A DNA stretch of 64,000 nt from Streblospio benedicti (lineage: Eukaryota; Annelida; Polychaeta; Spionida; Spionidae): assembly GCA_019095985.1 (NCBI GenBank), contig CM032659.1, positions 3,933,551 to 3,997,550 on the forward strand, read 5' to 3'. Each line of letters starts with the position of its first letter. The first letter of the stretch is position 1. This document shows positions 1 through 11,979 of the stretch, piece by piece. The notes below the pieces were generated by a model that did no database searches, was not told the origin of the DNA, and saw nothing but the letters and a program-made list of their open reading frames with translations. Made by a program: the position numbers and the translations under genes.

Positions 1-619
1 TCATGCAGTCAGCATGGTAATGACCATCTGCGGCGGTCACGTCAATGATTACGCATTCAATTTGTTATTTAACTTCTTCACAACATTCACCATGTATTTT
101 CTAGCAAATTGTATGTTTTATTGTGATATTACTCCGATTTAATTAGACTAAGTAGGGTTGAAATGATTACATGTACTTTGGGCGAGGCTTATTCTCCTGA
201 GGGCTTATTATGCCATACTTAAAGTCACATGAGTCTAATTAATGATTTATATGTGTACAGATTTCTCAGACTCAAACATATTTAGACAACAAATGTGAGG
301 ATCTTTGCAATCTGTGTCACTGATACAGGAATCAACAGGTTTTGGTTATTATCAATTACACTATAGATAATGGAGGCCATACTGGATTTTTGATCCATGA
401 TTTGAAAAGGTGCAATAATGCCGAATACTAAAACACGGGACGGAACGGTACATATCGTACATAATGGCCCGTGGTGTCCCGGGGAGTTCCGTGAGTTAAT
501 TAATGGTGATATCCACCGTTTTCTAAGGTAGCTATAGTGTTCCGTGTTTTCAAGGGCTCTGACCATCAGACATAACGTCCCGTGGCGTCCCGAGGCGTCG
601 CAGAGAAAAAATCTGAAAG
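1..619. other. AT-rich stretch without a recognised gene
   Basis: No coding exon or RNA gene is visible. Around 430-605 two stretches share the pattern of a short GC-rich phrase (cccgtgg-g-gtcccg-gg), suggesting a decayed local repeat. It lies downstream of the minus-strand peptidase-like fragment and may be its 3' flank. Confidence 0.4.
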
Positions 620-991
620 TTAGGCTATCACCGGTTTTGTTGGGTTGTACTTTGCCAAACATTCAACCACAGAGCTACGCAAATACGAGCCTCGTGCACT
701 GTCATATATGTCAGTGACACCACCATCACAGTGTAATGTGGATATCAGGATCAAATGTTGACCTTTGCCAAATGGATCCGTGTTCAATATTTGAACATCT
801 GGTCCTTGCATGGGTTCTACTCTCCTTGAACAGACTCTCAAGCAAGACTGCATGCCACTAATACTGGGAAACTGACTTTTGCATACTGCCATGCAGTTGT
901 CAATGTCATTCAACCAACCATCCTCCTCCTCTCCATTTACGAGAGCACATTCAGGAACATTGTCAGCGTTCCGCCAGCCGTGTTGAGGACA
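620..991 (-). pseudogene. Ulp1-like (C48-type) peptidase domain fragment
   Basis: An open minus-strand frame of about 123 codons ends at the stop in 620-622. It carries, in order, a WLND motif, a QFPSISGMQ segment, VQILNT, GQHLILIST and VTDIYDS. This order resembles the C-terminal Ulp1-like peptidase domain found in many uncharacterised, often transposon-associated proteins of invertebrates, where the H of the QH(W) step and the D of YDS are the catalytic His and Asp. No ATG start and no upstream remainder of the protein are seen, so this is a fragment: either the last exon of a larger gene or a relic of a mobile-element gene. The family assignment rests on motif order remembered from such proteins, not on a search. 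Function in the cell is unknown. Confidence 0.45.
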
Positions 992-2112
992 TTACTTACT
1001 ATAAATTCTAATAAAAATGTTTTTAGATTTTATTTGGCTGGAAACTTTGGAGGGATACACACTTACAACAGTTCGGGGGAAAAAACTTCACTATCGCTTG
1101 TCGCTGTAGCATGTCGTGTTATGAGAACGTCATGTCCTGATAATATCGCGTTTCGTAAGCAGCGTGCAGCGTTGATACACATGTCTCTTCAATTTGGATG
1201 TCACCTTGGTTATATGTAGGTGTCGTTTGCAGCATAAATGTGAACATGTATGCTAAATGTTAACCAAGTAATATACATATTAAGTCTGTGAACATTTTTT
1301 TTTCATCTGGGTGTTTATAAAACAAGAAACTATTAAATATCCAAATCAAACAAACCACGGTCTCGCTTTGCAGCATTCAGAAACTCAAACATATAGACTA
1401 ATAAACATTCTTTACTAGCTTTAATTTGGTACCAGTAAACCTTTGGTTTACGACTCTGATGCCACGAAATCTTTTACCAGGACCAGCTGGTGGTCCAAAA
1501 CTACATTTTGGTACACCACACGCATATTTACTTTGATGTGAATCATCGTGCCATCAAAAATATTAAGACAAAATTCTAGACAGCTATGATATAAATTATG
1601 TACACTTAGGCGGTGTGGAGGGGAGGCGGAGTAAGGTGAGGGGAGTAGTAAAAGATGACGAAAGTTCAAAGGGGGCGGGGGGGCGTTCTAGCACTTGGGT
1701 GATGTCACTTTATGAAAAAACGTTGTAGTTATTCAATAGTATTTGAACTTACTCTCTGACATGTTCAGTGAGTTGTGCTATATCTACCACTTGAAATCAC
1801 ATTGCCATCTTTGCTTTATGTCCTATATACATTTATAAAATCATGTCTAAATTATGAACAAATATATATTCAAATGTATCTACACAACGGCACAGTTAAA
1901 TCAATCAATGTTACTTGAGCAAAATGTCATCGCTAAACCATGTCACGGGGGGGGAGGCGCCAAAGAAGACGTCAACTTACCAGGAGGAGGGGGGGGGGGG
2001 TCATAAAGTTGATGTAAGTTGACAAGGGGGAGGGGGAGGGGGTAGAGGCCAAAAATCAGTTGATGTCATTTATGAATGATCCCTTACAATGTGAGCAGGG
2101 AAGGCGTCTTAC
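992..2112. other. Intergenic, AT-rich with G-rich tracts
   Basis: No supported gene. Poly-G rich patches occur near 1670-1685, 1945-1955 and 1985-2050. A plus-strand frame at 980-1219 has no recognisable domain and no splice context. Confidence 0.4.
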
Positions 2113-2213
2113 CCAGGCAGGTGATGAGGACGGCGATGGGGCCCGCCACGTCGTTGACGTGTTGCTGCATCAGGGCTGCCTCCGCCTCCGTCAGAGACCA
2201 GTTGACCACGTGA
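2113..2213 (-). CDS. Possible isolated coding exon, function unknown
   Basis: On the minus strand a GC-rich segment reads as an open frame containing NWSLTEAEAALMQQHVNDV followed by AGPIAVLITCL, and ends at a good donor (CTGG|GTAAGA, donor GT at 2111-2112). GC content and codon use resemble the true exons elsewhere in the window. The 5' border is unclear: the frame runs straight into the neighbouring 24-bp minisatellite, and the only nearby AG (CAACAG at about 2221) lacks a pyrimidine tract. It could be an internal exon of a gene running leftwards out of the window, possibly with its acceptor displaced by minisatellite growth. I do not recognise the protein. Confidence 0.33.
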
Positions 2214-2218
2214 AGTGG

Positions 2219-2452
2219 TCTGTTGGTACTGACGTCAAACGTTCTGTTCGTGCTGATGTCAAACGTTCTGTTCATGCTGACGTCAAACGTTCTGTTCATG
2301 CTGACGTCAAACGTTCTGTTCATGCTGACGTCAAACGTTCTGTTCAATTTTCATACTGACATCAAATGTTCTGTTCAATGTTCATACTGACATCAAATGT
2401 TCTGTTCAATATTCATACTGACATCAAATGTTCTGTTCATACTGACATAAAA
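2219..2452. repeat. 24-bp minisatellite containing TGACGTCA sites
   Basis: About nine tandem units of roughly 24 bp (consensus ctgacgtcaaacgttctgtt plus catg). Early units keep the palindrome TGACGTCA; units from about 2345 on are degraded to TGACATCA and vary in length (24-30 bp). It produces open frames on both strands that are not genes. Confidence 0.9.
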
Positions 2453-2455
2453 GCT

Positions 2456-3445
2456 TGGAACAATTATAGAATTCACTACCAAATATATCTAATATTATAA
2501 TTGTATTCTTAATATTCATTAATTTGCTAATCAACATTAGTAATACAATTATTCGTGATTATTGTTGAATATATTTTTCAGTTTATTTCAACACATCAGC
2601 GGGCTCTGCCCCTGAAACCCCTCACAGATACAACCTGACTACTTTTGGTAGTGAATTTATAATTTAGCTAAATTCGAATGATTCTGGTGGTCAGAACATG
2701 TATATATTAATTGTTATGTTGTTGGGTTTCACCGTACAGACTGATTTAGTTATGTCCATGCTATAATATCTCGACAAACATGGTCACACTTTGATAGCAC
2801 GTTTTTGCTTTACTGCTTTATAACAAGAACAAACTGAAACGGGATAATCCTGTCTAAACTTTTACAATCCCTTGTTTCTAGTAGCATCCTGCTACAACCT
2901 GTGACGTAAGTGATGCCTTCACAGAGCGTGATGCTGTAAATCCCACCTTTAGCATTAATCAGCACGGGGTTGACATTTCTACTCCAATTACATGTTAGAA
3001 CTAGTCCTCACCTATCGTATAACTGCGAATCAGTCTTGAAAGGTTCTTCTGCACGTGATAATTATTATTCTTGTTAACCCATATTTGATGCACTTGCAGT
3101 TTTGTCCCATTTTTTTCCATTTTCTGGTGCTATTGTATTTTGCACGAAGATGTAGTTTTTGTTTTTACATATACACATTGCTATGAGCCTTTTTCGTCTG
3201 GTCTAATTAAAACTCCTTTAATGCGTACTGAAATAACTATATAGCATTGTAGATATAGCCTAAATCACATGTTTGTTGTTGTGCACAACCTTTTTTACTC
3301 GTCAGAATCACCAGCAATAGTCACATACATATATGCCTCTCGCTCACTGCATGTAAAACGTTCTAGTCTATTCTCAGTTTGGAGCTGACACACCTATAAC
3401 GTGCGGCGACAATGATTATGAGCATGTAAGGAGGCGCTGAGATTG
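2456..3445. other. AT-rich stretch, nothing recognised
   Basis: No exon, RNA gene or clear repeat boundary was found here. Confidence 0.4.
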
Positions 3446-3627
3446 TACAGTAGAACCTCTCTATGAGGACCACCTTTGGGACCAGTGTTATGCTGCCTCA
3501 ATAGAGAGGTGGTCTCTATACAGAGGATCATTTTGGTAGCTTTATGAAAGTTTTGGACCGTGGAAAATGGTCTTAGTATAGAGTTGGCCTCAATATAGAG
3601 GTATTCTTAATTCGAGGTTCTACTGTA
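3446..3627. mobile_element. MITE family 1 (pogo/Tigger-like TIR), full copy
   Basis: A 182-bp element with terminal inverted repeats TACAGTAGAACCTC at 3446-3459 and GAGGTTCTACTGTA at 3614-3627; the outer TA is the expected TA target site. The interior repeats the phrase 'tagagaggtggtct' in several registers. There is no coding capacity. TA target plus CAGT... ends fit the non-autonomous relatives of pogo/Tigger (Tc1/mariner superfamily) transposons. Confidence 0.8.
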
Positions 3628-4879
3628 GTCTATTTGGTGGCCGCCTTTGCCTATTACATATATACTTTTCACCATGGCAATGTTTGCACTGCGACTGCGC
3701 CCTACCATAGGCCACCACAGATTGGACAGTAAAGGTTATCTTCAAAATTCATTTGCAATGCCTAAAGGAGCTTTATCTAGCAGCCAAAGAATTTTTTCTT
3801 CCAGCCAGGCGTTTGCCTAAGTGTAGAAAACTAATAAATAAATTAAAAAATGTGTCTTGTTTTATTTTTTGTTCATCCAGATTTTTTATATATATATATA
3901 AAGGAAGAGGCGATTTTTTGCGTCACAAATAACCACAAGACGTACACACTCCAAATTATGTATGTACAATCAGCACAACTTGGTGGTTGTTATAATGTCA
4001 CATTTCAAACCAAATAAATTGGTTTTACTGATAAAAACAAGAAAAAAGAATTTTTAGAAAGGTTGCTTACAGGGCCATGTTTGCTAAAGGTACGTAATAC
4101 GTTAAACGTTTGTATATGTCAAACGGGTACGTTGCACGTCACACGTACAGTCATACACCGAGGGAGCGTGGTGGTGGTGGGGGGTGATGGTGATTGAGAT
4201 GCATTTTATCTGCTCCGGACCTGTTTTGAGGAGGGGTGTTGGCATAAAGGGTGTGTGAGTCCATATGGCAGGGTGGGGGGGGGGGGCATGGCTGGTGGTG
4301 AGGCAGGGAGGATCATTTAATATGTTCCAGATCTCATCAATTTCGACCCGAGCAGGAGCAGAAACATGAGAAAGGGGGTGATTGAGATGCACATTTAATG
4401 GTCTCACGTGTTTACCAGGGATAGGAGTAGCTGGAGGGAAGGATATTAGAGGGATCAAGCATTGCCACATACATGTAGTTGTGTATGGCTGTCACGGGAG
4501 CTGGTGTGAGGGATGTGGGGCAGGGAAAAGAATGCGAAGGGAGGAGAATTTAATATGTTCCAGATCTCATCCGTTTCAACCAGAGCAGCAGCAGTAGGGG
4601 GTGCATTAATTATGGACCTGTTTAGATGGGGATGGGGTAGAGAGGGATGTCCCAGAAAAGAGGGAGGGTGGCGGTGGAAGGAAGGGTAGGGATGATTGGG
4701 ACATTGAAATAGCTGGTTCGACAAAAAAGTAAGCAAACATTCAGTACAAAATATGGGATTACTATGTGTGTAATCTACAGTTTGTTGTTGTCAAAATCGA
4801 TTTTCCCCTTCTCAGTAGAGTCTACTCCGTACTTCGTGAGTGAGTTCCTTAGTGTTTAGCTTATATTTTAGTCTATAAA
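3628..4879. other. Intergenic with dispersed and G-rich repeats
   Basis: Contains a (TA)n patch at about 3888-3902. From 4168 to 4740 it is G-rich and partly duplicated: 'gattgagatgca' recurs near 4192 and 4381, and 'taatatgttccagatctcat' recurs near 4319 and 4551. Proline/histidine-rich open frames here are by-products of this composition. Confidence 0.5.
4058..4180. repeat. Dispersed repeat, copy 1
   Basis: Begins 'gaaaggttgcttacaggg' and includes 'aaaggtacgtaatacgt' and 'gcacgtcacacgta'. The same order of blocks occurs at 20690-20810, so this is a dispersed family with at least two copies in the window. No coding capacity was seen. Confidence 0.65.
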
Positions 4880-5403
4880 CAGGGTATCTACGGATCAGGG
4901 AAATCAGGGAAAACAGGGAAAATCGCCCCCAAAAATTCCCTGCAGGGAAAAATCAGGGAATTTGATTTTTTTTTTTTTTTTGGGGGGGAATCAGGGAGAA
5001 ATCAGGGAATTTTATGAGTAAAAAAATCTGTCAGTGATTATAATTCTGTATATAAAGCTTTTATCAAAAGCAAGGAAAGTAGTAGAAGACTTGCAGTCAA
5101 AACTAGTTTGAAGAAAACATTTGTGTATTTTCAATGCATTGTATGTGACTGGATATTTTATTAACATACACTGCATACTATTTTCCAACTTTTAGTTAGT
5201 TTTAGTTAAACTAGATCATAGACTGAATTTAGTGGAGTCAGTGCGGCTATAAAGGGTTGTTGGAAGCTTTAAATAAAATATTTGCTTTAATGGTTTTTGT
5301 GTTCTTTCTTGGTTCGTAAAAATCAGGGAAAATACGAATTGAATCAGGGAAAAATCAGGGGAAAATCAGGGAAAATGGAAATGAAAATCCTGTGACTACC
5401 CTG
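4880..5403. mobile_element. 524-bp non-autonomous TIR transposon with TATAAA target duplication
   Basis: The element starts CAGGGTA and ends TACCCTG. It is flanked on both sides by TATAAA (4874-4879 and 5404-5409), a perfect 6-bp target duplication. Both termini carry multiple 'atcagggaaa' blocks in opposite arrangement, and a poly-T/poly-G tract lies at about 4965-4988. No transposase frame is present. The ends resemble hAT-type or related DNA transposons, but the superfamily is an inference. Confidence 0.75.
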
Positions 5404-5764
5404 TATAAATTGTCCCTGTGATTACAATCAGACTTAACATTAATGTCATTCTTGAACCGTAACTTGTTTTTGCACTTGCCTTATCCTTACGTATTACGTA
5501 TAGATCTAGATCTACATATAATACTATGTTGATACTATACTCAGTCTGTCTCATGTACTCACTTTGTGACCGATCAAACATGCAACTTTTGTATTACAGA
5601 CATGGTTTCCTACTGCTTACAGTGATATATGGTTTCCTACTGCTTACAGTGATATTCTTCTATACAGGTACTTCAATGGGCTGGGATTCCCCCCCAATAT
5701 AGTGTTAGTGTATAGGATATTGATACTTGAATTCTGACTATGTTCATCATAATGAATATCATTT

Positions 5765-5890
5765 TAACGGTTTCACGGGTTTCGTACGCGGGATCGATGC
5801 CACGATGGCGGACGTGTAAAAAAAAACTAGGAAAATGAAATGAAGTATTTTGGTGGGACCCACCCCACCCCGACCCCGGGATCTGGCTAT
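5765..5890 (+). mobile_element. MITE family 2, degenerate copy
   Basis: Shares with the other family-2 copies the blocks 'cacgggtttcgtacgcg', 'gatggcggacgtgtaaa', 'gaagtattttggtggga' and the terminal 'gggatctg'. The left end is missing or decayed. Confidence 0.55.
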
Positions 5891-6199
5891 GACATTGAAC
5901 AGTAGACCCCAGCTGGGGTGGGTACCGTACCTATTTGCCCATACGCATGATAAGTGCTGGTGGATTTTGAGGATTTCTTTCATCTTTCTTTTTGAGGATT
6001 TCTTTCATCATAGCAAAGCAAAATTGCATGAGTAAAATTTAGACTGAGGAGGGTTCTTGTGAATCGAAATCTATATATAATTACGGGAGATGGGGAGTGG
6101 CACATTGTTTGTGAAATCATCTAAAAACCTTGTTGAAAATAGATTGGAATGTCATAACCAGCACTAGAGACAAAGGAATTAAGATGTGTAATTTTTGCT

Positions 6200-6480
6200 G
6201 TTTATTCTGTACACGGCGTTAACGACCCTCTCAGTCCACGCTGAAAGGCTAGTTACGCCGTATACCTTTAGCGTGCGATACCAGTAAGTCTAGCCCAAGC
6301 TTATAAGCAGGGAGCGAGGTGTTGCCAGCCAGTTGCTGAATAAACTACCAAACCAGCTCATTGACTTGTTCTGAGTACTTCAATGGTGGAGATGTCGGGG
6401 ATTGAACCCGAGACCTTACATCAAGGGCTCAATATATTGCTCAGAACTTGACTGATACCATATGATATCATGAGAGAGTC
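6200..6480 (-). repeat. tRNA-related SINE-like sequence
   Basis: On the minus strand a B-box-like segment GGTTCAATCC sits in 'ggtctcgggttcaatccccgacatctccacc', the shape of a tRNA T arm plus 3' acceptor half, preceded by about 50 nt that do not fold as a proper tRNA. Downstream an inverted repeat (gtacacggcgttaacg near 6211 against gttacgccgtatac near 6250) is present. A retroposed tRNA-derived element is more likely than a working tRNA. Confidence 0.4.
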
Positions 6481-6684
6481 AATATCAAACCTTGCAAAGA
6501 TTCCAAAGAGTGACTACAGTCGGATATGCATTGTATGTGTTTTCTGCATAATCGTCACTATAAATAAGATAAGATAAAATAAAATATTTTTATTGCAGTA
6601 TACCAAAGATTACAATGAAAAATAATAATGATACCATAGAAACTAAAATAAGATTATAAACAATTCATACAAGTTCGTTAAATC

Positions 6685-9550
6685 ACATGTCCATAGAGAT
6701 TTGCTTCAAAGCTATCCATCTGTAACCTTCATACGCGTGATTTCTCACGGTCTTGAATTATGGACCCGTACTTCCAACATGTTATCTGTGTGTGATGAAT
6801 ATATATACTCTTCAATCTACTATTTCTTAATTCTGCTACCGTTCAGCATAATTTGATGAATAATTTAAGTACCTTAAGGAAATGATGAGTATAAATTACG
6901 GATTAATTATTTGTAAGAGGAGTTCATGATAAAATTGTTAGACAGCTCAATATCATGTTAATCATGTCTGAAGGGAGAAAATTTGCATTTTAATATTTAG
7001 TCCATAAAGCGCTCAAACACCACATATATACAATGCACTCGTAGTTCTGCTACTTGGAAACTATGGAATGGTTGAGATTTGTATTCAATCCAATACAATA
7101 ATTCTTATCATACTGACATGTGACAATTACAATATAGAAACATGTATAAATAAGCAAATAACAATGTCACCCAGCTGAAGTATAGTTGTTAAATTGGTAT
7201 CTCTAAAACAATACATGAATAATACATAACCAATATATAAGACTGTCCTGATGTCTGACGATGCCTTGAAATTGTTATCATGGGTCCACTTGACTCTTAC
7301 TATGTACAATCCTCGAGGTACAACCTCTCACGGGTGACGGGTCCCAGACTACTTACAAAAATGTTGAGTCAATTATAAAGTTTCAAATGAATATTAGCGC
7401 TGCTTCGGGTCTCGGGCAAGGATGATTCTGGATGAATTATGCAAAAAGTTAGCAAGAATTCCCCACTAGGTCACGGCTGTACACATTCAATATATCGTGT
7501 TTCTAACCTAGGATTTATAAATGAATGAGCATATCTATAGACCCAGATAACATATGTTTAGACGCCCCAATCGTTACAATACCATGCTTTTACTTTTAAA
7601 ATTCATATGTTTTAGGGACTGTGAAAAATTTCCCCAAACTTGCTAGAGTGACACCCATGATAAAACGTAATCTGGTGGTAATACAAACATGAATTCATAA
7701 AAACACCTTGTAACCCAAGTTATGCCACATACGCCTGGGTGTAGGACAAAAATTGACGAGGTCATTGTTGTCCATAGAGATTTGCTTCAAATCCATTCAA
7801 TTATACCCTTCAAACGCGTGATTTCTCACGGTCTTGAACTATGGAACCGTACCTCCAACATATGATCTGTGTGTGATGAATATATATACTCTTCAATCTA
7901 CTATTTCTTAATTCTGCTTCCGTTTAACATAATTTGATGAGTAATTTAAGTACCTTAATGAAATGATGAGTATAAATTATTGTCATTTGTAAGGAGTTAA
8001 TGATCAAATTGTTAGAGAGCTCAATATGATGTTAATCACGTCTGAAGGGAGAAAATTTGCTTTTTAATATTTAGCCCATGAAGCGCTCATGTAGAACAAA
8101 CACAATGCACTCGTAGTTCTGCTAGTTGGGAACTGTGGAGTTGTTGAGATTTGTATGCAATTCAATAATATTTGATCATACTGACATATGACAATTACAA
8201 TACATGTATAAATAAGCAAATAACAATGTCACCCAGCCAACTTGGCTTACAAGTCAGTGTGTTACAAAATAAATAAAATAAAACAGTAGCACTTAGATCT
8301 CTAGCCTAACATATCTACATGTATTCATATTTTACCTCAATCTAGGACTAATAACTCAATATCAGTCCTAGCCTGAATATAACATCTCTGTGTGCTTTCC
8401 ATGACTTTCTAATAAAGCATCCTGCTTCAATTCTACAGTATTTCATATTGTAAACAAATTTATCAATTTGTGACAAGTTGTAAAATTCTGGACACTTTAA
8501 CATGTACAATTTTCTGATATATTTCCTGTCTGAAATTATCCTATTTATTACATATACATTTAATTGTGTGTGTAACTGAAATATTGAAGTGAGAGTAGAC
8601 ACAATGAAGGAAAACACAGTATGGGGGGAAAAGGTCAATACTATTTTTATTGATGGATGTCACGTGTTTCTAACCTAGGATTTATAAATGAATGAGCATA
8701 TCTATAGACCCAGATAACATATGTTTAGACGCCCCAATCGTTACAATACCATGCTTTTACTTTTAAAATTCATATGTTTTAGGGACTGAGAAAAATTTCC
8801 CCAAACTTGCTAGAGTGACAGCCATGATAAAACGTAATCTGGTGGTAATACAAACATGAATTTATAAAAACACCTTGTAACCCAAGTTATGCCACATACG
8901 CTTGGGTATAGGACAAAAATTGACGAGGTCATTGTTGTCCATAGAGATTTACTTCAAATTCTATTTGCAAATTCCTCGTACGCGTGATTTCTCACGGTCT
9001 TGAACTATGGAACCGTACCTCCATATACCATTTATGTGATGACTATATATATTCTTCAATCTACTATTTCTTAATCCTGCTTCCTTTTAGCATAATTTGA
9101 TGAGTAATTCAAGTACCTTAAGGAAATGATGAGTATAAATTATGGATTTATAATCATTTGTAAGAGAAGTTAATGATAAAATTGTTAGACACCTCAATAT
9201 GAAGTTTTAAAAGAGAAAATTCGATTTTTAATATTTATTTCATAAAGCGCTCATGTAGAACAAACGCAATGCACTCGTAGTTCTGCTACTTGGGAACTGC
9301 GGAGCTGTTGAGATTTGTATTCAACTCAATTCAATAATATCTTATCTTACTGATATGTAACAATTACAATATAGAAACATGTATAAATAAGCAAATAACA
9401 ATGTCACCCAGCCAACTTGGCATACACGTCAGTGATGCGATACAAAATAAATGAAATAATGCAGTAGCACTTAAACTTGGCTTACAAGTCAGTGTGATAC
9501 AAAATAAATAAAATAAGACAGTAAGTAGCACTTAGCCCACTTAGATCTAT
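6685..9550. repeat. 1.17-kb tandem array, about 2.5 copies
   Basis: Three copies of one segment start near 6690, 7771 and 8938 ('gtccatagagattt-cttcaaa', then 'cgcgtgatttctcacggtcttgaa', 'aatatatatactcttcaatctactatttcttaat', 'gcactcgtagttctgct', 'aataagcaaataacaatgtcacccag'). The linker block beginning 'tttctaacctaggatttata' occurs at about 7500 and 8668. The repeat period is therefore about 1.17 kb, with the first copy lacking its linker. The end also holds a small repeat, 'aacttggc-tacaagtcagtg', at 8240, 9414 and 9475. No coding capacity; an AT-rich satellite-like or transposon-derived array. Confidence 0.8.
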
Positions 9551-9819
9551 GTACAATGTTTTTATACATATCGGATCCTGTCTGAGATTATCATATTTAT
9601 TACATATACATAAGAAGTGAAACTCGTCTTCTATATGATTTTTCATTACTGACTAGACAACGTCTTTCTTGTAATTTTAGCTGTGTAAATCAACGTGCTT
9701 CTACTCGAAGTTGAACAATAACCATCCGAAAATTTGCTATCATAGATCTATTGTACCTACTTTTTACCTTTTTAAGTTACATAGTCTTCAGTTCCAAATT
9801 TATTGTTCAAAGTGAATTA

Positions 9820-11009
9820 AGGGCCCGGTCATTTACAGTCTGATGCGGAGGAGCGGGGGGGGGGGGGGGGGGTAGATATTGGGGGGTCATACTTTCGGAA
9901 TTGAAGTCATATGGAGGGGGTCATACTTTTAAATTGAAATCTAAATTCTAAAAGGGAAGGGTTCCCCCTCACCCCCCCCCAGCAAAGCTGTGCACCTCCT
10001 AGTTCAACATATTTTGCCTCCCATCTTTTGCAATCCTGGCTACGGCACTATACAATTAATGCTTTGACATACATAATTCTAAATAATAACCTATTTTGAT
10101 ATTCCAGCACTAGTTTGTGCATTTGAGAAAAAAAGGGAGGTGGTAGACATGGTAGAATCTCAGACTCTGAATCGGAATTAGAGTTACAGTCCTTCCAAAA
10201 ATCATATTATGTATCCCAGGACCATTTATTTGTTGTATTTCAGATCATAATCGATTAGATAGAATGCTAGTAAGGTGGATAAGAAGACCAAATAAAGTTT
10301 GATGATTGCTTCACTTAACTTATGAATTCAGGGTTTCCACAGATTTTGCACATTAAAATTCAATGATTTTCCAAGACAGATCTTAATTTACCCAAGAAAT
10401 TTTTATAAATACCTAGTTTCATCAAAATCAGGTCTATGTAAAGATCAAAGATGACAATAATATGTAAATAATCAAGGTCTATTCTACTATTGCACACATC
10501 TACAGATATAGAAATCTTACCATATTATATTTTGCATGCGTCTTGCGCAAAGGGCCCAAAAATTGGTCTTTGGAAGATATCAATGTGCCGAATATAACAT
10601 GAATAACTGTATATATATTTTCCCAAGTTTGCTTGTGAATTCAATTTTACTCTCACTGTTCTGCCAAGCAAGTGGAAGGAGCTTGCTTGGCAGAACAGTG
10701 AGAGTAAAACCGAATATATCAGAATTTTACCTCTACTCAAACAGCAAATAAATTACAAGTTAAACCAAGATTCAATGACTTTTTACTAAATTTCATTTTT
10801 ATGACTCATTGAAAAATTCAATGACTTCCAGGATCTTCAATGACTTTCACTTAAACGGATTGGGGGGGGGGTGTCTCATACTTTTCATTTCTCAATTACT
10901 AAGGGAGGTCAGACTTTCATTTTGTAATAAATCGAGGGGCCGGACTTTCCTTCTCGGATATTTAAAAAATCTGCCTGACACCCCTGCAAATTATAAATGA
11001 CCAGGCCCT
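9820..11009. mobile_element. 1.19-kb TIR element with internal perfect hairpin
   Basis: Terminal inverted repeats agggcccggtcatttac (from 9820) and ataaatgaccaggccct (to 11009) are each flanked by TA. Both sub-terminal regions carry poly-G stretches followed by 'tcatacttt/tcagacttt' blocks in mirrored order. The interior (about 10330-10860) looks like a second element ('gggtttccacagattttgca' at the left, 'aattcaatgacttccagg' at the right) inserted into the first, and it contains the hairpin at 10645-10709. No transposase frame. Confidence 0.65.
10645..10709. repeat. Perfect 28-bp hairpin
   Basis: Arms 10645-10672 and 10682-10709 are exact reverse complements (ttttactctcactgttctgc continuing to aagcaag) around a 9-nt loop. 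The perfect pairing implies recent origin or copy correction. It creates mirror-image open frames on both strands that are not genes. Confidence 0.9.
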
Positions 11010-11979
11010 TATATTCAAATTTATCCTTATTTTTATCACTGGCTTTTTAATGTTTACGGAGACTACTACAGTGACTCCATCTTCTGGGCAGGATTGTGCT
11101 GAAGCTATAGTTGCTGTTTACAGGACTGTAGCAATGAAGCACAAGAACAGGAGCAACTCTGATAGTGCAGACTCTGTGATGTACCATGTTCGTCGTTCAT
11201 GCTGCATCATTATCTTGGACAATTCAACTTTTGTTTTTTCTTGACATTTCTAATCAAATTTTACAGGATAGCAACTTTTATAATGTATTAGTAGTGGAAA
11301 TTTATTATTAAATATTTCTTGTAAAAGTATTTCTAAGTTCTATTAACATTATTTTACACGATATTAACGTTTATAATGTACTAGAAGTGGACACTTAATA
11401 TTCATTTCTTTTTGAAAAGTTTTATCAACATCACAGTTGAATGCAATTTGCTTAGTACGTTAGGGGTGATGCAGTACCCTAGAGGCCGAGACCTTGGCTT
11501 CGGCCAAGCAATCGTCTGAGGACAGGGACGGCCCACCCCCATCTCTTGTAAAATAGTAGTTGTATATAAATGTATTTTTAAGTACTATGTACTATGTGTG
11601 AATTTGGTATTTGTGGTAATTTTAGTTTTTACAACATGCATGATCAATGATCGTGATTATGATTAAAGCAAATGGCAATGTACTTATGCATTGCTATATT
11701 TATTATTTGCACAACTAACTGAGTATATCTAAATAAAAAAAATGTTGCGAACATCCCGAAATAATATTTGTTATTTTTTCATCATACACTTCTTCAGCAC
11801 AGTGTAGCTAGTTTCACCGATTTACACATATTCAAATGATCTACATAGACGTTTATACACAATGTCACCCTTATCCAGATGATCCACTTTTCTTGAGAGT
11901 GTACAAACATTTTTTTTGATCATCTGTTTCGGTTTCACTGGTTAGAAACTGAGTGTCTGGTTAGAATTCACAATATACA

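Larger units (their letters stand above)
5404..6684. other. Intergenic with repeat pieces
   Basis: Holds a degenerate copy of MITE family 2 (about 5765-5890), a short direct duplication at 5603-5655 ('atggtttcctactgcttacagtgatat' type repeat), a tRNA-related SINE-like piece (6200-6480) and an (AAATA/GATAA)n patch at 6560-6596. No gene was found. Confidence 0.5.

Noticed and set aside
980-1219. 79-codon plus-strand frame
   Set aside because: No domain, no splice context, composition like the surrounding DNA.
2060-2359. Plus-strand frame with repeated V-K-R-S-V-H-A-D
   Set aside because: Produced by the 24-bp minisatellite, whose unit length is a multiple of three.
4102-4736. Pro/His-rich minus-strand frames
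   Set aside because: Caused by G-rich repeated DNA; no splice sites or domain, and the same DNA is a dispersed repeat.
6380-6460. tRNA gene on the minus strand
   Set aside because: Only the T arm and 3' half look tRNA-like; no matching 5' half.
6685-9550. CRISPR-like or regularly spaced repeat array
   Set aside because: Units are over 1 kb, the genome is clearly eukaryotic, and there are no short spacers.
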